From: Apostichopus japonicus
Taxonomy: Eukaryota; Echinodermata; Holothuroidea; Aspidochirotida; Stichopodidae
Assembly: GCF_037975245.1 (NCBI RefSeq)
Contig: NC_092579.1
Location: 15,960,178-16,020,177 of the forward strand
Direction: 5' to 3'
Length of the DNA: 60,000 nucleotides
The position numbers were made by a program, and so were the translations under genes. Below are positions 1-11,391 of the stretch, piece by piece. The notes beneath the pieces are model-generated. The model worked only from the letters and a program-made list of their open reading frames with translations. It made no database searches and was not told where the DNA came from. Each line of letters begins with the position of its first letter. The stretch's first letter is position 1.

Positions 1-258
1 TTTTCCAACCACACCCAACCGTTCATTATTTCGGGAAAGTGTCGTATAACATAATTTCAAGTTATTTACACTGAGTTAAAGTGTGCGAGCCAGGATAAAA
101 TGCCGCTTTAACAAGCCGAATTGAAGAACAGTTTTGCACAAATGGAGAACGCGTTCCCTATATAGGTATTCTTGTTGGTAATGGTTAGGTCCTTGTGTGA
201 AATTCACGCTATTAAATCATTACGAAGATTATGAATTTATAGCAATTTCAAGAGAGTA

Positions 259-705
259 ACTGTAACAAAAGTCAAAGTCAGATACAACACAAAATCGAGT
301 GTAACACAAAGCCAACTGTAACACAAAGCCAACACATGTAACACAAAGCCAACTGTAACACAAAGCCAACAGTGTGTAACACAAACTAAAGTGTAACACA
401 AACCCAGGTGTACCAAGAAGACAGCTATTGGAACAAAGACAGCATTAACACAAAGTCAAGTTCTTAACCAAAGTCAGCTATTAAAACAATGCCACATCTT
501 ATCAATTAGCCAGCTGCAACACAAAGTCTGGTGTAATACAACGATAACTGTAACACAAAGTCAACTCTAACACAAAGGCCACCTGTAATTGAAACTTTCA
601 GCTGTAACATAATGCCAGCTGTAACACAAAGTCAGCTGTAACGCAAAGGCAGCTCTTCACACAAAGTAAGCTGCACCACAAAGTCAGCTTTAAACACAAA
701 GTCAA
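259..705. repeat. Degenerate minisatellite, ~17-bp unit
   Basis: More than fifteen imperfect copies of a unit like 'tgtaacacaaagtcagc' run head to tail, with third-position drift (gccaact, gtcagct, gccagct). The spacing stays near 16-18 bp. No reading frame persists through it. Confidence 0.8.
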
Positions 706-1495
706 CTGAGTCAACGCAGAGTCACTGTACCATTTTGTTGCCTTCTCATCCGTCTGTGTATGCGTTGATATGATGAGGAATACAGATCAACTATGTAGTG
801 AATACCCTTCAACCGTTATAGATAGATCATAGATTTTGTTTTGTTTAGACCGCTGTTTTTTTTTTAAAAGGGGGTGGTGGGTTGTAGAACTGCATGGGTT
901 TGATATTTGTTGATCTTGCATAATTTTTCCGTTGGTCCTTCTACAATATTCCGCCATTGTTTTAGTTGTTTTTTTGTTGTTTTTTTTTTTTGGGGGGGGG
1001 GGGGTTGTGTGTAGTGTGAGACTTAATAATTTATGCCCTTAACAATTCGTTAATATAGATAGCCTGTATTTCCTATTATGAAGTTATCAGTCATAATTTC
1101 GGTAAAAAAGATAATTCGTTAAGAATCCACGGGTATATATATGTCTATGCTTATTGGTTATAATTTGCTTTTCCTGCTGATGACCATAGGCGTACGTGCA
1201 TGAAAGCCATTATAAGGATGTCAGTGGCAAGGAAAGAATTATACCACTGCAGAGGAGTATAGCAATAGGCCGTTCAGATGCATCATTGTACCAGCACTAC
1301 CAATGCCCAGGGTCCCCAATGCCCAGGGTCCCCAATGCCCAGGGTCCCTAAAGGGTTGGCTCCGACATACGAACCAAAGGAATATAATCGGATCGGTTAG
1401 CCGGACAGAACTTGTGGTTTTAACTCTTATGGCTTTGGGTCAAATGCAGTTAACAAGTCAGGTGACACTTTCATGACGGTAAGCATCAATGTACA

Positions 1496-1652
1496 AAGTC
1501 TTGTGAATCACTGTAAAGATCCGGTGGCGTAGCTAGGATTGGGCCCGGTTCAAGAGTACAAGCGCTGGTAAGTGACCCATCGCTTACTCTTGAACCGGGG
1601 CTCCCAAAACCCTAGCTACGCCACCGGACCTGTGCACTGATTCACAAGACTT
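1496..1652. mobile_element. Foldback (palindromic) MITE-like element
   Basis: The two halves are imperfect inverted repeats. The left arm starts 'aagtcttgtgaatca' and contains 'tccggtggcgtagctagg'. The right arm reads back as the same two blocks, ending 'tgattcacaagactt'. The arms (about 65 bp) nearly meet, with a loop of only ~20 bp, so the DNA could form one long hairpin. This is typical of foldback MITEs; the family was not identified. Confidence 0.7.
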
Positions 1653-3256
1653 TGAATAGTGTTGCTTATAACGTCACGGAAGTACCACCTGACTCGATTT
1701 CTCGATTACGTGCAAACAAGACAGTGGCAGTCATAATCCATATTCTCTCCTATATAGCTCTTTGCCAGTATTCCTTCTTGACTGTTATATTTTACTACAG
1801 AATATGTAAGCTAACGTTAGGTGAATTGTTTGCCCTCCCAGGAGATATGATACTTAAGTACTTGAAACATGGCAGGTTTGGGGTCTTTGAATGTTATACA
1901 AGTTGCTTTTGTTCATTTTAACTATTCATAGTGGTAATGTTGTCAGGATAAGGACGTATCGTGTACAATGTGGTCGTCACCTATGCAGTCAAAGGCCATG
2001 CATGGTATTTAAGGGACGCAAACAACACATTGTTGGACTGGAGAAACGGATACGATCATATTATATCGTCCATAAGAGGAATATAAGAAATTTTGGTAAA
2101 ATGGAGGTTTCTTAGAAGGAAAATTAGTGCTATATTTTGCAACTTTGAAACGATGTTGAAGAATTTCCAACTTTTTAGGAAGTCATACCGTACAAACGTT
2201 CGATGTTTATGCCATTAAGTATACGTGGTTTCCCTCTGATGGTATTGTCATAATGATGTTAACAAAAAATCCGCAAGGTGTACCATGATCAACACCATCA
2301 TACTACCAGATGAGCCATCAATTCCTGCGTTTTGTCTGTTATACGCTCTCGTGGCGGGGAGGGGAAGGGGAGGGGAGGGCTGGGGGGGGGGGGTTGGAGG
2401 AGTATTTCTGTATGAATGGAGTTGGGTTATACAGATCTATAGGCTCTTTGCATGTCGTTTGTAAAATGATGAGTTCTTTTTTATTTGGCAAATATTTGAC
2501 CTGAAATTAAGCACTTCTGCTTTCTTCACATATTTCTAAAATATGACGTCATGATGTGTCTCAACAGTCCTAATAAACAGCACTTGAAAAAAAAGTCGAC
2601 GAAAGACTGAGATGCTGCAAGATTGGTTACGCAACATTAGCTCATTAAACACACCCTGCTCATAACGTTATAACTGTAATCCATAAACCTGACAAGGCTC
2701 TGTAGATTCGGAAGGACGAGGAAGTGTGAGATGACCCGGAAGTTGGTCAACGGGGAGGAGGTAGGCAGCGCTAAAAACCGGCGGCTACCAATGTCATATA
2801 GTCAGCCTGTAGATCAGAAGGTGTGTGATTTGAGGCAATTCACAGGTAGGAGACTGAGGAGTGAAATAATGCTATATTACCTGAGTTTGGACATCAGACT
2901 GGGATTATACATAACGTTACGCATTAACGACGTCAACATCAGAAGCACAAAATGGAATACCCAGGAGCAGTTAATTTCACATAACCCGGATGTAAGATAG
3001 CTGTCATCCGAATAAGTGGTGTTCTCAAAAAGGTTTTCGTAGCATGTGCAATCTGTATAGACCTAAAAAAAGAGAGATTGTAGAGAAAGAAGGACTTAAC
3101 AAAACAAAAATAATAAAAAAGATTGTTTAAGAAGTATATTCGATCGGAACCGATTCCATGCGATTGGGATTAAGAACGCAATGAATGATAGAAACGCGCA
3201 TAAACAGAATCGTAAGATGCAGTGACTAAATGCGGCAATGTTAATAATATACTCAC

Positions 3257-3419
3257 AGTTTCGTTCTTTGACCCGACATAAGCAGTGGCCGCCTCAGAAC
3301 AGCCTGCATGGCAGGCGGTGGAATATGATATACCAATAGATGCACAAACCGGATTGTAGCCGGACGGGCAGTAACAATCTGCGTTGCATTGATTTGTCAA
3401 ATTGCGATCGTCTGTAGTC
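3257..3419 (-). CDS. OATP exon 5: Kazal-like extracellular loop
   Basis: This 163-nt exon follows acceptor TTTTTCAG and ends before donor GTGAGT. It encodes the large extracellular loop between TM9 and TM10, with a C-x3-C-x-C start, YNPVC and TACHAGC. This matches the Kazal-type loop conserved in OATPs, which is not a protease inhibitor there. It ends in phase 0, so at least one more exon must follow. Confidence 0.88.
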
Positions 3420-6400
3420 CTGAAAAACATGACGTCATACGAGTGAATTTAAACGAGGGAAAAAACTTGCCATGAGGTTTGAAATTAATTAAACAGTGAC
3501 AGCGTGTAGGAAATAACAGAAGGAACCGTGACTCTCCGATCGACAAATTCCCCTAGTTGGCCCCCTGCGTTACCTTACTTTCTTCGTTCTTGAAGAAATC
3601 ACGGCCGATCTTTAGGACTTTAATTCAAACGAGGAAAACTTCATATATTTTTCAAAAATTTGACAATCACGTTGCACTTCCATTAGCATATATATGCCTT
3701 CTTATATGTAGTGAAAGTTTCCTGAAAATCCGTAGTCTATACTTTTTGTGATCAGGAGGGGATAAGAACAGGCCCTTGGCGAGGAATTCTGGTAGCGGGG
3801 CACCAACAATTTAAGGATCGAGGGCTACGAACATTGTCAGGAGAGCAAAATTCTCTTGTCCCATTGACTGTTGAAGTATTTCTACACATGAGCAGATGGA
3901 GGGGAGATAAATTGTTTGCTAAAATCTTACCACAAATGATCATCTTCGACAGTTGTGTAGTCATAAGGTACCGTGAGCCCAGCGATTGGGGTATTATCAC
4001 AACCAGCCAACAATTTCAGTGGTGTTAAAATACCGACGAAAGCAATACAGACAGCTACCATAATGATTGTACCACGTGGTTTAATCCGTCCAACCATGAT
4101 GACGAATGCACTGAAAAAATATCCAAGGAATATCATCGGCAGTTTACTCCAAGCTGAAAGAGAAGAAGACAAATTATTTACAACAAATCTAAGATTTTTG
4201 AACGCAGAGCAAACTGAGAGGAAAGAACAGTTGGTATCTGTAGAATTAAAAATAATCTCAACATGACTTCATCTCAAAAACACTGTTTTCTTTTTAAACA
4301 TCAAAATAAAAGCTTCTGATCTAAACTATTCAGTAATATATGTATTTCGATAGTTAAACGCAATATCATAAAATTGTCATTTCTCATAGTGTAGGAAAAG
4401 GTCGAAAATTTAAGTTTTTTAAGTTTTTGATTTTTAAGCTATGGATTAATATGAAATTGTGTCTGGCCGACGAAATATTCCACATAAGGACAGATTAATT
4501 AATTAAACGGTTTCTTAGAATGTTTCAATCGGTACTTCTTAAGAAACGTTACCCATGCAGGAAAGAACCTGGGCACGAAAAGCAAACAACCGAACGACTG
4601 ATCCGCTCTCAACTCCAGTCCCCTTGTATCGGGACTGTGACTGTGTGATCATCAACGGGTGTGCATCACCATTCCCCTCGAAAGGGAACAGATACTACAC
4701 ATGACTCTTAGCCAAAAGGCCGAGAAGCGATCAATTGGTATACAAGAACAATAGCATAAATATGTAAAACATTGTCTCAGTTTTATCAACTTGCAATTTC
4801 CGTTTGAATAATATTACGTAACTCTTAATAAAGTTGTCCGAAAATTGACGGTTAAACGAAAGCGGAATTTTAGATGGCATATAATGATACAATATGATGG
4901 TTTAGTTAATTTTATACTACTAAGTAATACCAATAAAGTATACCTTTGCTGACGGTGCCATTTCTTTCAGAACACTCCATAATTTGAAAGTAATCCTGAG
5001 TGGCAATTGATGACGTCAAAGTCATGAATATGCATTGTTCTTCTTTAGAGCTCATTCACAATTTATTATCACAGTCAAAGGTTAATTGTTCTATACTACA
5101 GAAAATGCATTTCCATGACCAAAAGAACACACTTTCATCACATATATTATTCACAGAGAAGAACATTTCCTCAGATTCCCTCGTATAGGGTGTGAATAAT
5201 TTGGTGTAGTACACTCCATACTTTGAAGGCAATCCTTAGCTGATGACGTCAATCATATATGTATGAATATGCATTGTCTTTTTTTTTACCTCGTATCGCA
5301 GATGCGTCGGCAGCTGAGAGATGGAACTCATACTGCAGATATTTAGATGCGTATGTACCATCCGGGAAACTGGAGAAGGATAACATGTGATCCGCAAACA
5401 TTAAACTAACAACGATCCAGTTTCTCATGACCCGTAACAAAGCTTTGGCAAGATCTGTTAAAAGATTTGTAAAAAAAGGATCAATAAACAATAAACATTT
5501 TCAGTTTGAATAAGTTGTGTAAAAAAAATTATGATGGTAAAGGAGAAGGATGAGTGAGGTCGTATCATACCAAATATAATAGGCCATAATTATTGTATTT
5601 CATATTTCAACTTAAAACTAACAAAGATCACGATGGTTACTGCGGTTGCTAAGTATTTGAATTCAACTTCAACAATTAAAACTACAGACCGTGTACTCTC
5701 ATAAACAATGGAATTAGGAACAGCTCCCCTTTCTCCGCATACATCCTCCCGACCAATGATTAGATTCTGATTTCCGAGAAATAAACTTACAGGTTTTTGA
5801 TTGTGCAAAAGCTTTCTGTTTGATACGATATATACAGTATTTAGCCTGACGTTTTATTACTTTCGTTATGTACTGGCTCCCGCCGTTTAGACGCTCCAAT
5901 ATGTCAACTGTATTCCCATTAAGAACAGACCAGGAGGTGGGGGAGATCAAGGCGGTAGTGGGAAGGGTCTACAGGGTCTCACTTCGTGGTCCGGAATACA
6001 TAAAGGCCCGGTCAGCAAACCATGGGATAAAGCATTGTATATTGTCATTTTGATATAGTAGGCATATACACTATGGTGCCGGGAGGACCAACAAAGAGCT
6101 AAAGAAAAAGGGCCAGGAGGGGGGGGGGGGTGGGTGACGTTATTGACATCTAAAGACCCAGAATCTATCGGGTTCTGTCCAGTTAATGGTCATATATTTA
6201 AGATGAATCGACTTATTTCGGCGTCTCATGCAAATAAGCATCCTCTTTCGGCATACCTAATATCCCGATTCCAATTCTCGGCAGTAAGCTGCGTGGTGGT
6301 TGTCCTTGGGTCACCTCTTCTTTCTTCTCTTTAGGTTCCTCTTTCTGTCCGTTCTCCCTCCCTTGACCACTCCCCTCTCCTCCTGTATCAGTCTTATTAC

Positions 6401-7723
6401 CACTCTCCTGTGATGATGTCACTGATTGTTCTTTGTTGTCGTCTTCTATTGTCCTAGCGTGTTCATTGTTCTCATGACAAGGAGCAGGAGGAGGAGGAAG
6501 AGGAGGTGGTGGCCATTTCTTAGGAAAGAAAAAAATCAGGATGGCAGGGAAAACCACCATTAAAGTTATGGGCAGAAACCCTAACCACCAAGCACCGACG
6601 TAAAGTGGATCATTTGGGTCTGTGATGGTTGTATCATCGTAGTGCGGCCAGGTGGACGGGACGCTGAGACACTGCTGGGCCACAAAGCTACCAAGAGTTG
6701 AACCAGTTGAGCGAAACCCAAAAATAAGTGCTATTTAAATCAAAGAAGAAAGAAGGCCCTAAGGAAAAGGAGGAATTGATAAGGCTATAGGTTTCAGTTA
6801 TGTGAGAGGTTGTAGCAAACGGGACGACTCGAGTCTAAGTTCGAGACAGAGTCAAATTTCTAGGACCCATTTGTAGTCCAGGTCAACTAAAACGGAGTGG
6901 TCAAACTCTCAAGCCACAGTGTTCTATACACCAACCATGGAAAAGCACGTAAAGAAGAGAGAGGCTTTACTCTTCGAAAGGTTAGTTTTCTTAAGGGCAG
7001 ATTGTATCGTATATATTTTGTTATAAAACTAAACATGACACTGGGATTAATTCTAACTAAAGATTTCAGTCCAAATACGTCATGATTCTTACCGATGAAT
7101 ATAGGCAGATAATTGCGCTGTGGACTATCATCAAGGTACGTAATCGCCAAAGGATGTGCTGAGATACTGAATCCAGCTAAAGCTTTGCCAACGTAGATCC
7201 ACCATGCTTGATACCACAATGCTCCAGAGTTTTTGATGTCCTCCGCTGTACAGTTATCGATTATGTACGAGCTATTGTCACAGAGGTACTGAGAACTCAG
7301 TTGAGCTCGTCCACCTCCAGCCCCACCCCCACCGCCTCCACCCCCACCTCCTCCTCCACCACCTCCCCCACCTCCTTGGTTGGGTTGCAATGACTTTGGT
7401 GGCTCATAGAGAAAGTGCGGCATTGCTTGAAAAAGAGTCCCAATTCCAACAGATAAATAAATAAAAGCAAGAATCTTAGGTTTGTGGCCCTTGCTTCCAA
7501 AGTGAGTAATAAATAGAACCGAACTGAAGCTTACTACATCGTCGATTGTGAATAGCAGAGCCGATTGGGTACTCTTTAGTTGAAAACGTTGTTCAATCGT
7601 ACTTAGTACACTAGATAGGTAACCGGAAGATGTTGTGACTGCTACTGAGGCTATGGTAAGGTACACCACAAACGTGTATGGATTGAAGGCCCGTCGATAC
7701 AGAGAGACTCCTCTGTCGGCCAT
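3257..7723 (-). CDS. Organic anion transporting polypeptide (SLCO/OATP family), 3' end missing
   Basis: Multi-pass plasma-membrane carrier of the OATP family, which moves amphipathic organic anions. Exons in transcription order: 7723-7093, 6730-6257, 5454-5290, 4153-3931, 3419-3257. All junctions are GT..AG with matching phase (1,1,1,2,0), giving 552 codons. Exon 1 carries TM1-4 with the OATP-like stretch STIEQRFQLKSTQS and the loop GSKGHKPK. Exon 2 carries the family signature before TM6 (DPNDPLYVGAWWLGFL). Exons 3-4 carry the next helices, ending DNTPIAGLTVPY. Exon 5 is the Kazal-type cysteine-rich external loop (YNPVCAS..STACHAGC). The start is the ATG at 7723, followed by a short cytoplasmic tail and TM1. 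Oddities: a ~20-glycine run in the loop after TM3, and a Pro-rich then Glu/Lys/Gln-rich cytoplasmic linker (PPPPLPPPP) in exon 2. The last membrane helices (TM10-12) are not visible. The family call is firm; the subtype and substrate are unknown. Confidence 0.9.
4560..4731 (-). pseudogene. U2 snRNA 5'-head fused to unrelated structured sequence (snRNA-derived SINE or chimeric retropseudogene)
   Basis: Read on the minus strand from 4731, the first ~46 nt match the 5' end of U2 snRNA: ATCGCTTCTCGGCCTTTTGG, then CTAAGA, then the branch-site recognition block GTGTAGTATCTGTTC. There is one small insertion/substitution patch between them. From ~4685 on, U2 similarity stops and no Sm site is seen. 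Instead there are two possible stem-loops (CCCTTTCGAGGGG, and CAGTCCC paired with GGGGACTG). It lies in an OATP intron, in the same orientation as the gene. A functional U2 gene is excluded by the missing 3' three-quarters. Confidence 0.6.
4968..5288. repeat. Direct duplication of ~75 bp inside the OATP intron
   Basis: Segments 4968-5042 and 5210-5280 share 'cactccata', 'tttgaa', 'gatgacgtca' and 'tgaatatgcattgt' in the same order. The second copy abuts the splice donor of OATP exon 3 (5289). Each carries a CRE-like TGACGTCA core within GATGACGTCA. Confidence 0.7.
7309..7376 (-). repeat. Polyglycine-coding tract inside OATP exon 1
   Basis: About 20 consecutive glycines, broken by one Ala, lie between the TM3 end (PHFLYEPPKSLQPNQ) and the glycosylatable loop with CDNSSY and NCTAED. 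All four glycine codons are mixed, so the tract is not a pure trinucleotide repeat. OATP loops at this place are usually short and variable. Confidence 0.85.
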
Positions 7724-9793
7724 ATTTCCAAACTTCCTCGCTCAAAGTTGTCCTGATTGAGTATTGCAGTATTTGCTAGTACGGTGTGGTGTTTATGCTG
7801 CAAAACTGTGAATGTACAAACGAAAAGATGCATACCATCAAAAGGAAATTTGTTATAGACTATTTTCTTAGGGTGATAATCCTAAATTAATATTAGTGAC
7901 AGTGCATTAATGAGGACATATTTTGACACAGTTGCCGTGCAGATGCAAACTATAACATTTGATAATAATCTATGATACAAAAACTGAACGACCGAACAAT
8001 TCCATTTTTCTAATAGATTGTGGTTTATGAGGTGACATACACGCACATCATTTCACCACATTGTGGAAAGGCCAAATTGAAAACCCCACTGACTAATTTA
8101 GCCACGAGGCTCCACTTATGTGGATGGGCCAGAGGCGAATGAAGTTTTTTCAAAAAGAGGGGTGGGACCCTGGTATTGAAGCCTACTCCCCTGTATGGTC
8201 CTCCGCCCTCCCAAAAGAAAAAAAGAATGTTTGGGTCAAATTCTGAGACATATTTAGACTATAACTTAGGTAGCCCTAAACGCAAGGTTGTGCTTATAAA
8301 TACTCTTTTCACTTTAACCATACCACCACTCCCGCATGGTGTACCCCCCCCCCCCCCATTGTGCACACGCCAGTAGATTTATGCCTGTTTTTAATGTCCG
8401 TGAAACAGAATGTACACATATGACTCCTTCGGAATATTGGAATGCTTACATATAGGCCTACTACACAGCTTATACGCAGGGATATTGAGGAGCGGTATCA
8501 GGGTATGGTTAAGTGGTCGGGTGGTCCCATACCTTTGTTAAACTCCTGAAAAATGAAACTTTTTCATAAATTAAACGTGCTCCTTATACTGTTAACGAAA
8601 AGTTGATAAGTACCCCCCTTTCCTTGTCATTGTTATAATATCAAACAATGGCCTGTTCACGTGAGTGTGCAGGCACTGTGTGCTAAATCATACGGTTAAA
8701 AATACGAAACATGGCGCTTTGCATTTCGCATCTAAAGCAAAAAATACATCGAAGAGTTGTTGCAGGAAGTCTGTTTCACTAGCTGCTGATATGTAGCTGC
8801 TTTAAAAGCTACCTCACACAGTATGGATTTTTAAATCATTTTACCTGTAATAATACTGCATAGTAAATTAACTGTGATTAAAAAATTTCAAAATCGGACA
8901 CATCGTAAGTATATAGTTGTGACGAGTTACACAGAAGGATTATGGTGAATATGCTTACCCAGTGATGATATGGAATACGATCCCTGGACGTGACTCACAT
9001 AACTATCCTGGATGTATAAAACAACTATAAAACAAAAAGTCACAAGTAGATAGTGATGACTTTCTATCCCAGGTTGATCAATTCAGGTTATACTGCAAGA
9101 TTGGCTCAGCCTAGATTTATTCACGGTTTTTTTTTTTGTAAACAAATACTTCGTCGGGTTGGTTGCTCATACAGATTATGCTTAGTGGTTCCTGTCACGA
9201 GTTGCGTGGATATTCAACGGAAGGAAGAGGGACTGCACTATTATAGCTCAGTTCTGTGTATACAACCGTTTCCAGCAGGGCAAGTGTTGTAAGTGGGGGC
9301 GATTAACTGCTTTAAAGTCGAACTATATTAACAATGTTAATGCCTGGTGTAGTTCACTCTTGCGGTTACCCCCTGTATTATTCCTCGGCAGTATCGTCAG
9401 AGATCCGAGGTCATCCGAAGTCACGTGACTCGCAAATAGAATGAATATATGTTTGTTTGTTGCTGTTGTATTGTATTGTGCGCATTTGTCTCCGGCTTTT
9501 CTACTTCAATGTTCGACTCACAGGTTTATAGCTCCATGGTTCGACCTGGCTTCAATTAGTAACAATTATATTGGTCATTGTGATGGGTTTAAATCACTGA
9601 CCTCTAGAGGTCAGTGGTTTAAATGTAATGTAATACTCGCCCCAGTGAGTAAGCGGCTTTTGGCCGTCACCGAGGATAATCAAATTATGTTAGTTGGAAA
9701 AATTTGCACAGCAGAACCATAATGAACTCACGCAACAGGGACACTGTGAATACTGGTAAATCTATGTCTTTATTATATTATAAATTTGAATAA
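7724..9793. other. Intergenic, upstream of OATP
   Basis: This presumably holds the OATP promoter and 5' UTR. I see no convincing exon, only short ORFs without splice context and C- or A-runs (for example 8345-8357). No TATA or initiator could be chosen with confidence. Confidence 0.4.
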
Positions 9794-9826
9794 AATAAAA
9801 CTGTTAGCAAAATGCTTATCCACTAG

Positions 9827-10279
9827 AGAGCCTGTGTAATAGAATGTGTAAAACGATCACATTTTTGTACTTCGAGATGCAACGTCTGCAGCCACTACAT
9901 TGTTGAATCCAATTCCATCACCAGCCACAGCATGCAACTCACACACAAGACTAGTGGTCACATCACTTGCACTACCACCAATGTCATCTATCTGATCTCT
10001 TGTAGAGTTTGCGGCATCCAGTATGTTGGCGAAACCAAAACCACCCTCAAGAAGCGATTCTATGGTCACAGATCCACAGTCAACACCATGAAGACTGAAA
10101 CCCCAGTTGGAGAACATTTTAACCTTCCCAACCATACCATTAACGACATGTCCTTACAGGGGATTGAATCCTTAGGTAGCCGTCCTGACCTAGTACGAAT
10201 CAGCAGAGAGAGGCTCTGGATGCAACGCCTTCGTACCATTCAACCTCATGGGCTGAACATTCAGGAAGGACATGACTAA
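9827..10279 (+). pseudogene. GIY-YIG endonuclease domain of a Penelope-like element (fragment)
   Basis: The open frame runs from just after a TAG at 9824 to TAA at 10277. It first encodes a Cys motif (CTSRCNVCSHY), as found between the reverse transcriptase and endonuclease of Penelope-like elements. The GIY-YIG core follows: NVIYLISCRVCGIQYVGET, then LKKRFYGHRS with the catalytic-type Arg, then VGEHFNLPNH with the conserved Glu/His/Asn region. The enzyme nicks target DNA for target-primed reverse transcription. With no upstream RT and no promoter visible, this is a relic, although the domain itself has no internal stop. Confidence 0.85.
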
Positions 10280-10612
10280 CTTTTCCTCTGTTCCCTACTC
10301 CTTCTCCCCTTTCTCCCTCCCCCCCCCCCCTTTTCACTCATCTTCTCACAGCTCTCTTCCCCTCCTTTTTTTCTCCACACCTTTCTGTCTTTGTCCCTCT
10401 CCAGTTTATTCCCTACCCTGTGCCTTTAATCCTCTCTTTGTCCCTCCACTGTTTATCTCCTACCTCTCCTCTTCCCCTGTTGCTTTCTTCTCACCATCCC
10501 TTGTCTACTTATAACCCCCTTTCATCTATCTCATTGTGTTCACCGTGCTCATTAACCTGTCTGTATTCTGTACGTGTTTTTGTCCCCTGTGTTACTGTAA
10601 CTTGTCTTTTAG

Positions 10613-10649
10613 CCTCTGAAGAAGATCCTGCTAGGATCGAAACGTCAGG
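10613..10649 (+). ncRNA. Minimal hammerhead-ribozyme motif at the Penelope 3' end
   Basis: The segment has the hammerhead parts in order: CCT (helix I 5' strand), CTGAAGA (conserved CUGANGA box, overlapping), helix II GATCC/GGATC with a short loop, GAAAC, then GTC (cleavage triplet) and AGG, which pairs with CCT. Helix III is almost absent. This fits the minimal hammerheads known from Penelope-like elements, which are thought to work as dimers. It lies 17 nt before the right 19-bp direct repeat. Confidence 0.65.
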
Positions 10650-10990
10650 CTAACTTACTTTTACACATATTATAAATTTGAATAACTAGTAAACCAACGA
10701 AAAAGAAACGATCATATACTTTACTTGGATGACTTTTCAGCAGGGATTTTTCTTTGCAATTTTCAGTCTGGGAGAAGAATTAGACCATGCACTCCTCGTA
10801 TAGCTCATGTGTTCCTTCAGGGGCGGACCATGGGGTGATGGATTGACCCATCACACACACACACAGGCATACACACAAACCAATAGTGTTTATTAACATT
10901 ACAACCTTGCGTGTAAACCTATAGTTATAGCCCTAATTTATTGTCTATATATGCCTATAGAATACATAAGATAGCGTATTAATTGTTATT

Positions 10991-11391
<401 letters not shown>

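Larger units (their letters stand above)
1..3256. other. Repeat-rich region without a recognised gene (left edge)
   Basis: No coding exon could be supported. It contains a degenerate ~17-bp repeat (about 259-705), three head-to-tail copies of a 16-bp 'aatgcccagggtcccc' unit near 1300-1350, a foldback element (1496-1652) and several poly-G or poly-T runs. The missing 3' exons of the minus-strand transporter (rest of the Kazal loop and last membrane segments) would be expected here or beyond the left edge. I looked for them and did not find them. Confidence 0.5.
9794..10666 (+). mobile_element. 5'-truncated Penelope-like retroelement
   Basis: A fragment with the C-terminal GIY-YIG endonuclease of a Penelope-like element, a pyrimidine-rich 3' UTR (10280-10560) and a hammerhead-like terminal motif. 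It is bracketed by the exact 19-bp direct repeat ATATTATAAATTTGAATAA at 9775-9793 and 10667-10685, read as a target-site duplication. The reverse transcriptase is absent, so the copy is dead on arrival. Confidence 0.85.

Noticed and set aside
5714-5950. 78-residue minus-strand ORF within the OATP span
   Set aside because: It does not resemble OATP. The exons on both sides (6257 and 5454) join in phase without it, so it was left as intron.
7208-7500. Ser/Thr/Pro-rich plus-strand and Glu/Val/Gly minus-strand ORFs
   Set aside because: They are other frames of the polyglycine tract in OATP exon 1.
9441-9722. 93-residue ORF with a hydrophobic start (MNICLFVAVVLYCAHLSPAF)
   Set aside because: It looks like a signal peptide, but the rest has no recognisable domain, no splice partner was found, and it lies in repeat-like intergenic DNA. 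It was not called without transcript support.
10272-10653. Pro/Ser-rich ORFs after the endonuclease
   Set aside because: They are translations of the pyrimidine-rich 3' UTR of the Penelope fragment in frames that do not continue the endonuclease.
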